A stretch of 64,000 nt of DNA. It comes from Brachypterus glaber (taxonomy: Eukaryota > Arthropoda > Insecta > Coleoptera > Kateretidae). The position numbers and the translations under genes are program-made. A model generated the notes under the pieces. That model saw nothing but the letters and a program-made list of their open reading frames with translations, had not been told where the DNA came from and did not search any database. Where the stretch lies: NCBI GenBank assembly GCA_958510825.1, contig OY294044.1:46092626-46156625 (forward strand). The letters run 5' to 3'. Shown one piece after another: positions 11,131-22,296 of this stretch (within the stretch, counting starts at the first letter, position 1; each line of letters starts with the position of its first letter).

Positions 11131-12085
11131 TGGGAGGATTGGTGTAGTGGTCTACCGCGTCTGTACATGACAAGTCTACTACCCAGACAGCACATTATAT
11201 CTTAAAGACGTATTTTTTAGATCTTAATTATGTCTGGACGCCTAAAGTCATAAAAAGGATATCTTATGGACTTCTTTTTAGGGATGTTTAAAAGATATAT
11301 GATTATGATGTCTATAAGATGTCTTTTAAGTATCGGTACAAGACGTCTTAACTTCGATACTCATAGCTAAAAATAAATTAACCACAATCAATTATTAAAA
11401 AAATACCATTTTTTTAAAAGATCTTTTTTTGAGAAACAAAAAAATTTAATTTTTTTTTTATTTTTTTTTATTTTCTTTTTACGAAAAACGAAAAAATTAA
11501 AAAAAAAAATAAGAAAAAATCACATTTTTTAAGATATTTTTTGACAAACAAATTACCTCTCATTCTAATTCTTATTACACTTCTTATATCAATACGACCG
11601 TACCTAGCAAGGTAAATGGGAGGGGCTATTATGTTGTAAAGTCGCCTGTGCAAAGCGTCAGTAAGGCGTCTTAAAAAAGATGTCTTAAAGACGTTACCTT
11701 TTGTAACATACGAAGTCGTTAAGACGTCTTTAAGATGCATATACGGCGAAAACCGACGTTCTTAAGACGTCTTGAATGACGAGCTACGTAGCTCGTCGTA
11801 CGACATCTTTAAGATCTCTTTAAGTCATCTTTGTGCTGTCTGGGTAGCCAACTAGCTTGAGTTCTATTCTCACTGGCGCCGATTTGTCTTTTTCAGTTAA
11901 CTAATAACTGAAATTTGGCGAAGGTGTAAGTGAAGCGGACGCTCCCTATAAAAACTGGTTCGAAAGTCAGTATAAGCCAGTTATTCCCTCTACTACTAGC
12001 CCACACAAGTCCTGGACTTAGGGGATGCTTAATTGAGTAGAATAGTACGAGGTTAAACAAACATGTAATGTAATGTTGTAATACA
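11131..12085 (+). mobile_element. tRNA-derived SINE, interrupted
   Basis: The head has an A-box-like TGGTGTAGTGGTCTACC at 11140-11156. After element P is removed, a B-box-like GAGTTCTATTCTC follows at about 11858-11870. The body runs to an ATGTA-type short repeat tail near 12065-12080. Together these are the pol III promoter parts and tail of a tRNA-derived SINE about 290 bp long. The A and B boxes are separated by a 663-bp insertion. Confidence 0.6.
11182..11844. mobile_element. TIR element P inside the SINE
   Basis: Ends CCCAGACAGCACA and TGTGCTGTCTGGG, with TA at both edges (11180-11181, 11845-11846). The interior is made of many diverged AAGACGTC / TAAGATGTC sub-repeats on both strands, giving repeated short hairpins. 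No ORF. A partial relative starting CCCAGATAGCACA is at 36300. Confidence 0.75.
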
Positions 12086-12439
12086 GGTTTATTCTTCCAA
12101 ATGGTACAGTGCCTCTAACTTTTGAACGGCGCACAGTGGCGTATAATGTAGCGACCGCGGTCAAAATTAATTTCCAGCTTTATTACTAGAGATAGAACGT
12201 TATTTTTTTTATTTTGTAGAGAAATGTTTAAGCTATAAAACGATTTTTATAAAATTAATTTTTCTTAATTGGATTAGGGAGAAAAATAAGGGCAAACATA
12301 ATGAATATATTTTTTTAATAATTATATTTATATTTCTCATTATAATTAAATTATTTTGATTAGTTTTTACTTAAAATATATAAAAAGATACTTGCTAGGC
12401 AACAAAAATAATATTTTTCGCTAAGTTGATATCATGGTT

Positions 12440-13040
12440 TCCCGTAAAATTCCAAAATTTCAAAGTTTTCCCATTTTTCACCTCCGCGCTTGAAATGGAT
12501 TTTTTATTATCAGATTCACTTTCAGAAACCCAAATACCAATTTTCTCGAAAACTATCCCCCTCCACTTAGTGGTTGGATTTAGAAAAAAAACTGCCCCAC
12601 TCCTTAGTAGGGACACTAGACTAGGTCTTGAGTTAGCAAGGCGCCTTGCTAGGTTTAAGACCTAGATGTAGTGTCCCTACTCCTTAGGGGGTGAAGTTAG
12701 AATTTTTATGTTCTAAAATTCAGTTTTACCGACCTCAAAAACCCCTATGAACCAATTTTCACGAAAATATTGTAAATATCTATAGGTAATTACCCCCCGC
12801 CCCCCGGGGGTGGAGTTAGATTTTTTTATTGTCAGATTTAGTTTTAGCTATAGTTATAGCTCTACCTCAAAAACCCCTGTACATTAATTTTCACGAAAAT
12901 GTAAATATTTAAAAATAATCATTCCCCACACCCCCGGGGTGGAGTAAGAAACTTTTTATAATCATATTCAATTTCAGTAACCTCAAAAACCTCTATGTAG
13001 CAATTTGTTTTTTTTTTGTGAAAAAATATTGTATTTTCCC
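12440..13040. repeat. Degenerate tandem repeat, about 120-140 bp unit
   Basis: Four to five diverged units, each with a C-run/G-run block such as CCCCCGGGGGTGGAGTTAGA, a TCAGATTCA-like block and an ACCTCAAAAACCCCTATG-like block. The same unit occurs in reverse at 57735-58030. It belongs to a dispersed, tandemly arranged non-coding repeat. Confidence 0.65.
12608..12679. mobile_element. 72-bp hAT-type palindromic mini-element
   Basis: Near-perfect palindrome with ends TAGGGACACTA and TAGTGTCCCTA and centre AAGGCGCCTT. Eight-base direct repeats CTCCTTAG flank it exactly (12600-12607, 12680-12687). An 8-bp duplication and a TAGGG end fit the hAT superfamily. It is inserted in the tandem repeat. 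Confidence 0.8.
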
Positions 13041-13561
13041 CATTTCCCCCTTGCCCCACGCGAATGTTTACCATAAACAATCCCGAGCGAGAACTTTTGG
13101 TAATATCCTTGTATGCCAAATTTTAAGTCTCTTACTTAAAGCGTTCTTAAGCTATCGTATCCACAAGATTTCCCTGACAGAAGAATCCTACCAGGGCTCC
13201 TCAAATTGAGGAGCGGTGCATTGAGGACCTCAATGCACCGCCTCATAAAAATAGCTATAACTCGTGTATCCTAAAAGACGGCTCGAGAACAGAACATTTT
13301 TTTGGGAGATATATGACAAACACACTGATACCGAATTCGTATAAAAAGTGTACGGGCCTTGACGGGCTTTTGGCTTTTTGTCTTGCAGATTGTATATTTC
13401 ATAATTTTTTATGAACTTTCAAAAATAAGCCAGTCTATTTTTTTCATTTACAGAAATTTCTGCTCCTAATTTGTTTACCATACCATCTGGATGCATCCCC
13501 CAACAAGCCTAAAAAAGTCACGTTTTTTTTTCAACAATATAGCCATGGCAGAGTTAATTAA
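13041..13561. other. Unassigned, repeat-derived stretch
   Basis: Contains a short piece (about 13085-13180) resembling the AAAGCGTTCTTAAGTTATCG repeat at 63118-63145. No gene seen apart from the hairpin above. Confidence 0.3.
13206..13246. repeat. Strong hairpin
   Basis: Arms CGGTGCATTGAGG and CCTCAATGCACCG separated by one base, extended outward by GAGG/CCTC. Function unknown; it could be a tiny palindromic element or a transposon terminus. Confidence 0.6.
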
Positions 13562-14375
13562 CCCTTCGTTAGGCGCGCCTCTTTTTGTAACGTGTTTAGA
13601 CGCGCGGTCTACACTTGTAGACCATTTTATTTTTTGTTTAAAAAAAAAACACATTTATATTTTTAAAAACCAAATATCTTATGTTATTTATTTGGTTGTA
13701 TTTAAAAGTTATTTACATATAAACATTACGTATGAGCTCTTTCATGTCCAAAAAGACTCGTGCCAGTGTCTTCCTATAAACCGCTATTTTTTTTGGTGGT
13801 AAAGACATATTGTATCTTTAATTTATCTTTAAACTAATAAACTAACTTTAAAAAACAATATTCACCAAAAGAAACCATAAAAACTTACACAAAATAAAAA
13901 AATGCAAAAATAAAAAAGGTAACGTGGTTAGTCGCGCGGTCTACAATTGTAGACCAGGCAGGTTTCAATATGAATAAAAACATTCAAAGTGTGTAGTCCG
14001 GTCAATTTAGACCAAAAAATGAGAGTGAAGTTACATAAAGTCCCAACAAGCTGAATTTCAGTGAAATTGTTCAAAATATAATTATAAACAATGTCTAGAA
14101 GTTCCCCATCATTCCCCTGTAAGGAAAAAATTTAATTCAAGGTCAAAGGTCAAAAAAATGAGTTTTTCGCGATTTTCAGCAAAACGGTAAGTTTTATCAT
14201 AAAAGTACTCAGACAAAAATTGTAGATAAAATTATCTATAAAAAATGTATCAATACTTTTTTTCTTACGAGCCACCGTTTCTGAGATATAACGATTCAAA
14301 AAGTTATAAAAGTTGTTATCGTCATAATATGCATGAGTACGCCACGTATATACATCTAGAGTTGTAATATTTTAT

Positions 14376-14391
14376 ATAATATATATATATG

Positions 14392-14440
<49 letters not shown>
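14376..14440. repeat. (TA)n microsatellite
   Basis: About 60 bp of nearly pure TA directly abutting the 5' truncation point of the CXC gene, which suggests repeat expansion or a deletion junction there. Confidence 0.9.
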
Positions 14441-14441
<1 letters not shown>

Positions 14442-15329
14442 ACTATTGTTGTTGGTGAAGATGTTGACTTACTTGTATTACTCACTGCTCGAACGCCAAC
14501 TGAAAAAACTATTTTTTTCTTAAAACCAGGAAAAGCTCAGCATCAATCAGATATATATTCATCAAAAAGTTTATTTACTTTAGTAAAGTGTAAAGATCAT
14601 GTACTATTTTTACACGCAATAACTGGCTGTGATACGACATCTGCATTTTACAGGAGGGGTAAAACAGCAGTTTTCAAAATGTTTGAAAAACAAGATTTAA
14701 TTCAATGTGCTGAAGTTTTTAAAAAGAGTAATTCAACTCAACAAGAAGTTATTACCAACGGCATCCGCTTTCTTCTTTCTATGTACGGAGCTCCTAAAAA
14801 AACTACCTGTTTAGATAAGCATCGATATGCATGTTTCGTTAAAAATACTAAAAATAAAAAACAAGTTCAATTAGCTTGTCTTCCTCCAACCTCAGTTGCT
14901 GCTCACCAACATCTTTTTCGAGTATATTACCAAGTTCAAGTGTGGCTTGGTTATCAGCTAGACCCTACAGACTGGGGTTGGAAGTTGGTCAACAATATAT
15001 TAGAGCCAGTTCAAACTTTACTTCCACCTGCGCCGGAAAAACTGCTGAACACTATTTTTTGCAACTGCAAAAAGGGATGCAGTGCTAAATGTGGTTGCAA
15101 AAAAGTCGGACTGTCTTGTTCTTTGGCATGCACAAATTGTCAAGGCCGGTCGTGCTCTAATATTAAATCACAAACAATGGAGGATTCGTTTGACTCCGAC
15201 GAAGTATCATGCGATACATCGCTATTGACGCAATTTACTTGCATCCAAAATGAAGATGAAGAAGAAGCAGGAGAAGAAGAACAAGAAGAAGATCAAGAAG
15301 AAGAACAAGAATTTGAAACTTACGAATAA
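14438..15329 (+). pseudogene. 5'-truncated CXC-domain (tesmin/TSO1-like) protein gene
   Basis: An open frame runs from the (TA)n tract at about 14440 to TAA at 15327-15329. The first in-frame ATG is at 14679, but clear protein-like sequence lies upstream of it (VVGEDVDLLVLLTAR and LHAITGCDTTSAFY), so the start is missing. The D-rich strand motif and the GCD block resemble PIN/FEN-like nuclease folds; this is inference only. Near the C-terminus is a cysteine cluster (CNCKKGCSAKCGCKK then CSLACTNC) of the tesmin/TSO1 CXC type, which binds zinc. The protein ends in a long Glu/Gln tail. It has no introns and lies wholly inside a TTAA element, so it is either element cargo or a captured retrocopy. 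Confidence 0.55.
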
Positions 15330-15999
15330 GACGAATAAACTTCAACACTTTTTTTTCATTTACATCGCTTTTATCTTTCCCAATCTTTGAAAATTTCCGT
15401 TATTTTGCAATAGTTTTACATTAAACAGGATCACAACTGACCCGTGGAGTAGGCCTACTGGGGAAATCACGTTAAAAAAAACGCGCTAAGTACACTACCT
15501 CATAGGTGGCGTGGAAACGTGTGCATATTATGACGATAACAACTTTTATAACTTTTTGAATCGTTATATCTCAGAAACGGTGGCTCGTAAGAAAAAAAGT
15601 ATTGATACATTTTTTATAGATAATTATGATCTACAATTTTTGTCTGAGGTACTTTTATGATAAAACTTACCGTTTTGCTGAAAATCGCGAAAAACTCATT
15701 TTTTTGACCTTTGACCTTGAATTAAATTTTTTCCTTACAGGGGAATGATAGGGAACTTCTAGACATTGTTTATAATTATGTTTTGAACAACTTCACAGAA
15801 ATTCAGCTTGTTGGAACTTTATGTAACTTCGAATGTCTAAATTGACCGGACTAGTGAATTATTACTGATCTAATATATTGATGCATAATGCACAGCTACT
15901 CGAAGGGGCGCAAGCGTAAACACTCCGTGTAAAAAGTTACCCAGCTAAAAAAAAGCATGGCTACCATCGTAGACCGCGCGCCTAACGAAGGGTTAAATG

Positions 16000-16307
16000 C
16001 TTAAAAAAAATAAAATTATCGGTCTATTTATATAGTCCAACTTTACAGGTATTTACATGTCAGTAAATTTATTTTTTAAAGTCAGGTCATAAAAATCTAA
16101 GATTTTTTGTATATGTTAATATGTTAAAAAAAACAACATCAATGTTTACCCTCAAGGTCAAACCCCAATGCGGCGTAATTGGAACAAATATACAACATAT
16201 GTATATTTCCATAATTTAATGTCCTAAATGAAAAGGGAGTCAAGTGGTACATCATTTTACAGGTACTCAAATGTTCTATTTAAAGGTATATACTTATACA
16301 GGGTTAT
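16000..16307. other. Unassigned AT-rich stretch
   Basis: No feature recognised between the TTAA element and repeat E. Confidence 0.3.
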
Positions 16308-16470
16308 TCACGGAAGTGGCCTATTAAAAGTTAATGGAGAACCAATAATTTTGAGAATCTGATATTTTTCACTTTGGGGTCTTTGAATATGGCCAATCGA
16401 TTAAAAATATTTTCATGCTTGTGCCATTTCCGGTTGTACCGGAAGTGGCACTCAACCTTGATTTTTTAAA
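16308..16470 (+). repeat. Dispersed repeat E
   Basis: Starts TACAGGGTTATTCACGGAAG; related in reverse to 5325-5490. Contains TGCCATTTCCGGTTGTACCGG, also echoed within element F arms, so the two families may share ancestry. Confidence 0.55.
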
Positions 16471-16729
16471 TTAAACACCCCATCTATTTTTCTATTTTTA
16501 AAATCTGCATTATATTAGCTTTATTTTAATGTACAATACTTTGTCTATCCCCAGTAGTTTTTGAGTCATTTAAGTTTTTATCGAAAAATAAGCAAATTCA
16601 AGCACCCCTATAAAAATTAATTTCCCCTTGTTTTTTTTTTAATTGAAGAATTCTCCAATTTAAAAAATCAAGAAGAAATTAATTTTTCTAGGAGTGCTTG
16701 AATTTGCTTATTTTTCGCTAAAAACTTAA

Positions 16730-19360
16730 CACAGTAGTCCCCGAGAACCCTTGGGTTAAAAAAAATTCGAACCAAAAGTTAAGGTTGGATCCTTGTAGTA
16801 ATCGGTTTGGAGATAATATATCCACCAACAGCCAAATCCAGAAAATTCGCTTTTGGCAGATAATGGTAACTCTTCTTTGAAGAGGTACATCTTTTACACC
16901 AATGATAATAGAAAACTGTTCAAGTGTATTTAGTTAGTATTTTTGACGCAGATTTTAAATATCTTTTCAAAATTAAGCTATCATTTTTGTTTACAGAGAA
17001 AAACGTTCTTAAAAAAATGTAAAATTGAAATTTAGGGCACTTTTAAGCATTTTTATTTATTACATTTTAGCAAATATAATACTTTCGACTAAACCTAAAT
17101 AAATTTCATGTTTTTAACTAAATATATACGCTACTAACAGTTAAAAATATTATTTTTTTCTGAACTTAAGAACCTGAAAAAGTAACTGCTATTTTTACAG
17201 TATCATTGCTGAAATTACGGTCTGTTGGGTAGTGTCCTTTTTTAAAGCAGTGGTTCTCAATAAGTTAAGTTTTATTTATATAAAACTCTGACAACCCCAT
17301 CTTTGTTTTAAGTAATGATTTAAAATATGTGTAGCCAGCATAGACTATTGTCTTAAGTTTTTTTTATTTATTAATACATGTATTGAAATAAGATTAAATA
17401 TTTTATTTTAATTTAAATTTATTTTTTTCCATTTTTTATTAAATATAATTTAACGTTAGTTATTATGTTTTATATTTTAACATCTTATAAAATAATAATA
17501 CATTTTGTTTGGCACAGTAGTTTTTGCAAATTAAAGCATAATAATTTTATTTAAAAAAAATCGTTTTATTGTCTGTATTTTTTTATTTTTTTAATATAAT
17601 TATTACAAATCCAAGCAATATACCCAGACTTGTAAGTTATATTTTACATCAGGTAACTCTCTGAATAAGCAGGATGGAGAAGACTTTCTAGTCCTTCAGC
17701 TGATCAGAGAGGGTGAAATAAAACGGTGATCACTAACTGATTTGTGATAATTTATTAGACTAGAAATTCATTTATATTCAATTTACATTCTAACTATTTC
17801 CTAAATCTACACGTTCTGACATTGGGGATATATATTTATTTTCCCTAATGTTTCCTCGGCTTCCTCGTTTTGTATTATATTTTAAATTCAATTCAATTCG
17901 TTTATTCATCTTTAGAATGTATACAAATACACATAAATAAGTCAAAAGTCAGCAATGAAATGGAGACAAAAAATTATAATATGGTTAAACACAACTGTAT
18001 GTATTATATTTTACCGATTATTAATAATAAATTACATTTTTCGTATTGTTGCTTAACATAGTGGGTTCGAACAGATTTTAATAGGCAGGCTCGCCAGATA
18101 CTACTAAGAACGCTTCTCCTTAAAATATTAAGGTATATTTAAACATCATACAATTCAATACAAATGGGGTTGTGAGGCAACATAGTACCTTTCAAGTCAC
18201 TGCGACCAATGAGATCTATTGTGAATCCCCTTCATAATTTAATCTACATATAACTTTAGGTTTCCCAAGAAGGACAAAAGTATTTTTGGGGCTACTTGGG
18301 ATATATCTGCGGATTTTGGATATACCTGTTCGATATAGTAGCTTTTTGCAAACAATGACTTTGCAAAAGCAGATAATGTGTTCGGCCTTTTCTGGTGCTT
18401 CTGAGCATATACAGCAGGTGTCAATTTTTAAGCGTTATCTTAGAGGGCAATGACTGGTTTTTATTTCCGGAATGCTGAGTTCACTTTTCTTGTTTTTCAG
18501 GTTCATATTTTATAAATATTTTGGCCTGTCTTAAGTTTTGGTCTTTACAATATCGAACTATGATTTTGGTTTCCCATTTTTTGGTAGACTTTACCAGGTG
18601 GCTTTTGTTAAAGGTTTAGGGCCAGTAAATTGAGTGCATGCCCCTTCTCTAGCACGAGAGTCTGCTGCCTCATTGCCTTCAACACCCTCGTGTCCTAGCA
18701 CCCTCATTTTGTTGAGAGTTTCGCATCATTCCCAAACAAATACACATTTGGTATCATAGTGCCGTGGTTCCCTAGAACCGCCGCCGGATGGAGGAACTAT
18801 ATTCAATGTTCTAAACCGTTTTATAAAATGATTTAAAAAGTCAAACTTTGAAGGATTGCAATTTTCACACTACTCAACAAAATAAAATATAATCAAAATC
18901 AATCGATTTTTCTAAAGGTTCCCAAATTTAAAATGGTTAATAAATTAAGTTCTAATTAGCATTTTTATTAAGTTAAAGAAACAGATTTTCTTCATTTATA
19001 CTTTAGAGTCATATATTTACTAAAATTAAATAAAAGTAAATGCTTAAAAGTACCCTAAATTTCAATTTTCCATTTTTTTATTTATGTTTTTCTCCGTAAC
19101 AAAAATAGATAGCTTACTTTTGAAAAGATATTTGGAATCTGCGTCAAAAATACTAACTAAATACACTTGAACAGGTTTCTATTATCATTGGTGTAAAAGA
19201 TGTACCTCTTCAAAGAAGAGTTACCATTATCTGCCAAAAGCGAATTTTCTGGATTTGGCTGTTGGTGGATATATTATCTCCAAACCGATTACTACAAGGA
19301 TCCAACCTTAACTTTTGGTTCGAATTTTTTTTAACCCAAGCGAGCTCGGGGACAACTGTG
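16730..19360. mobile_element. TTAA-flanked TIR element D
   Basis: Long inverted arms: about 16730-17080 and 19020-19360, starting CACAGTAGTCCCCGAG and ending CTCGGGGACAACTGTG, with TTAA on both sides (16726-16729, 19361-19364). TTAA targeting suggests piggyBac-type mobilisation, although the ends are CAC rather than CCC. There is no transposase. The 1.9-kb interior holds a decayed LINE (about 17860-18790). Confidence 0.75.
17860..18790 (-). pseudogene. Decayed LINE 3' region: RNase H and CCHC remnants
   Basis: Read on the minus strand from 18760: VWE, a stop, CETLNK, then LGHEGVEGNEAADSRAREGA, the glycine/asparagine block of the RNase H domain found in I/R1-group LINEs. Then comes a cysteine pair followed by EKAEHIIC (about 18415-18360), like the C-terminal zinc finger of these ORF2 proteins. 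Several stops and frameshifts are present. A likely 3' end with an AATAAA-type sequence lies near 17885-17900. The copy is dead, nested in element D. Confidence 0.6.
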
Positions 19361-19499
19361 TTAAATGACTTTTTTCGCTAAAACTTAAATGACTCGGGAG
19401 GGTAAGGGTTGAAAAGATCTTTTTTTTTTAAAACGAATTTTCTTAATTTTTTATTTCTTTTTTCAATTTTTTTTTTGTTTCGTTTTTGATTTTAATAAA

Positions 19500-19767
19500 C
19501 CGAAGCCTATTATAGGCTTTTAGGCTTATATAATAGACGACAGTATTATTTTGTTGGCAGCAGTTTTTATATTATATTATTATTTAAATAGATATATCTA
19601 CTAGTAGATACTAGTAATATACTAATAAACAATAGTACTTGGTAACTATTTAACATTATATTTTTTTTATTTCTTTTTTTTTGTATTTATTGATTGATCA
19701 ATGATTTGTAATAATATTAATTTTATCTTCTTACAAGAAATGTATATTTCTTTGGAAACAATAAACG
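19500..19767 (+). repeat. Probable retroposon 3' end leading into TATC array
   Basis: AT-rich sequence with a small hairpin (AGAAATGTATATTTCTTT) and AATAAACG immediately before the TATC units. This resembles a non-LTR 3' end whose tail is (TATC)n, which may be how the array was seeded. Confidence 0.4.
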
Positions 19768-19804
19768 TATCTATCTATATATCTATCTATCTATCTATCT
19801 ATCT
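19768..19804. repeat. (TATC)n array, left of LINE-A
   Basis: About nine TATC units with one TATA interruption, then the poly-T (poly-A on minus strand) of LINE-A. Same motif and phase type as the giant array on the far side of the element. Confidence 0.95.
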
Positions 19805-19824
19805 TTTTTTTTTTTTTTTTTTTT

Positions 19825-20181
19825 GTGTGAGGGGTAACAAAATCTTCTAAAGACGATACCAGCCTGTTGTTGTTCGGCTGGCCTGTGTCGGATTCGGTCT
19901 AGCCGCCTACCGACTAAAAAACTTCCCCTCCTGGACATAATCATGAAGTATTGGAACCGCTTTCGCATTACTTCAATACGACATGATGGTCTTCACTTCT
20001 GTCTTCGCATTGACTGCCATAGGTAGGTATCACAGGTAAGTATTACAGGTAATTATCACAGATATGTATCACAGGTAAGTTTCATAGTCAGGTATCACAG
20101 GTAAGTAGGTTTCACTCAAGTCTGTTCAGTCTTAGGTATCACAGGTAAGGATCATAGGTAGGTATCACAGGTAAGTAGGAT
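19825..20181 (-). repeat. LINE-A 3' UTR with internal tandem repeats
   Basis: About 20020-20185 is built of diverged GGTATCACAGGTAAGTA-type units, plus two copies of CAAGTCTGTTCAGTCTT. The terminal about 91 bp (19825-19920) is the segment that recurs as isolated stubs at 31006 and 31289. Confidence 0.75.
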
Positions 20182-22296
20182 TCACGCAAGTCTGTTCAGT
20201 CTTTCTTCTCTTTCTTTGGTTGAAATTATAGCTCTAATAACTCCATAGGCAAAGTTCCACATTTCCACACTTTGTAGAAGGCATTCCATCATGTTTGCGT
20301 GGTTAAATGCTCTACCAGTTTCACGCGAGAAGGTTTCTCTCATTTCTTCCCATCTTGGGCATGCAAAAAGGGTGTGTTCTGCGTCGTCCACTAATGTGCA
20401 GTACACACATGCATTTGTATTGACTTTTCCTCGCTTATGCAAATAACTTTGAAAGCATCCGTGCCCACTTAGTGCCTGCGTGATGTAGTAGTCCACCTCT
20501 CCGTGTTGTCGGCTTATCCACCTTACGATGTTTGGTATGAGGGAATGTGTCCATCGTCCGTAGAGTCCGTTATCCCACATTTCCTGCCACTTACTAATTA
20601 GATTTTCCCTGGCTGTCGTCTTATCAACTCCGTTATATTTCTCAGTCCTTTCATTTATCATAGTTTCTATGGGGGGTATTCCCGCTATGACGCCAACCGC
20701 TTCTGTAGACACCGTCCTATATGCGCTAGACATCCTAATTGATGTTTTTCTTTGGACTTGTATAAGTTTCTGAAGCAACTTCTTATTTTTCGTCACCTTA
20801 TGCCAAACTGGAGCGGCGTATAATAACTGGGAGTGTACTACGCTAGCCAACATCTTTCTTTTAGATGCTCTAGGTCCTCCTATGTTAGGCATGAGGCTAG
20901 AGAGTGCTGCCACTGTTCTTTCAGATTTCTGTATTATTTTGTTTGTGTGCTCCGCAAAGGTAAGTTTTGTATCTAGCCATACTCCCAGGTATTTTACTGC
21001 CTTACTAGGATAAATGATTGTGCCTTGCACGTTGAATTGTATTGGAGCAATTTTTCTCTTACTAGTCAACAAAGCTGCTTCAGTTTTATGTGGCGCCAGT
21101 AGGAGGCGTCGGGATTTCAACCAGTTTGTTACCTTGATTATCGCTAGGTTTGCTAGGGACATGAGCATTTCTTCACTTGTGGCTACTATCAATAGGGCTA
21201 TGTCATCTGCGAAGCCGATAAGTTTGACTCCCTCGGGCAGTATTAGTGCGAACAAAGGGTCATAGAGAATGTTCCACAGGGTAGGGCCGAGCACTGATCC
21301 TTGCGGTACTCCGCTGCTCACTTTCCATATTTTCACCTTTGATCCAGCTTCTAGTACGATTTCTCTGTCAGCTAAATATGATTTTATGACGTTGATGAGT
21401 CCTTCTTCTATCCCTTTTTTTTTTAATTCTTCGAGTATTTCTTGCCACGGCGCACTATTGAATGCGTTTTTTACGTCAAGCGTTATAATTGCGCATAGTC
21501 TACGGTGCTGGTGGGCATAATTTTTCGCTTCTTCTGCAATGTTTAACACCTTCTTAATAGCATCAACTGTTTGTTTTCCTTCTCTAAACCCATATTGCAT
21601 CTCCGAGAGACCACCAGTTCGTTCCAGTTCTTGTTTCAGCCTTAATAGGATAAGTTGTTCATAGAGTTTCCCTTCGACGTCTAATAGACAGAGGGGTCTA
21701 TAGGAGCTTGGACTTTCCTCTATTATATTGCCTTTTTTTAGTAGCACCAATTTAGCTCTTTTCCACTTGTCAGGAAATATTCCCCTGTTTGCCAATTTGT
21801 TGTATACTTTCAGCACGTATTGTGGTTTGCGCGATGCAAAATGTTTCATAATTTCAGGAGGTATTTCTCCCAGGCCTGGAGCCTTCTTGTTTTTCAGCTT
21901 GGACACTGCCATCTCTAACTCTGCCATTGTAAAGCTAATCGGTGCTGCAGCCTCATCAGTTTGAAACGTTACTGGTGAGTGCTCCGGAAAGAGATGCTTT
22001 ACCACTTGTTCAATGGACTCCATAGGTAGTTGGGGTCGCTGGGTTAAGCCAGCAAGCCTCTTCATTATTATTTTATATCCGCCCCCCCAAATGTCACGGT
22101 CAATGTCATCACATAGGGTTTTCCACTTTGCTCTTTTTGAATTATTGATACTATTTTTAAGCATTTTCTTGCAGTTTTTGTACTCGTTCCATAGAGAATC
22201 AGCTTGTTCTGGTGAGTTATTCCTTCTACTTCGCGTGTACTGTCTTCTTTTCTTAATGCATTCTTTTCTGCATTCCGAGATTTCCTCATTCCACCA

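Larger units (their letters stand above)
13562..15992 (+). mobile_element. piggyBac-like TTAA element carrying a CXC gene
   Basis: Ends CCCTTCGTTAGGCGCGC and its complement GCGCGCCTAACGAAGGG, flanked by TTAA at 13558-13561 and 15993-15996. CCC..GGG termini with a TTAA duplication are the piggyBac signature. Inside is a second, long inverted pair (about 14030-14332 and 15526-15845). GGTCTAC..GTAGACC palindromic motifs occur near both ends and again at 13940. No piggyBac transposase (DDD) reading frame is seen. The cargo is the CXC-domain ORF. Total 2431 bp. Confidence 0.75.
16555..19400. mobile_element. Palindromic MITE R, split by element D
   Basis: Left arm about 16555-16625 (GAGTCATTTAAG, then AAAAATAAGCAAATTCAAGC); right arm 16668-16729 continuing after element D at 19361 (TTAAATGACT). 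When D is removed at its TTAA site the right arm again mirrors the left arm, which shows R was there first. Confidence 0.65.

Noticed and set aside
11136..11180. A functional tRNA gene
   Set aside because: A- and B-box-like words exist, but no cloverleaf can be drawn and the B box is 700 bp away; better explained as a SINE head.
13491..13802. 103-codon plus-strand ORF overlapping the left end of the TTAA element
   Set aside because: It runs across the element boundary and its TTAA site and has no recognisable domain.
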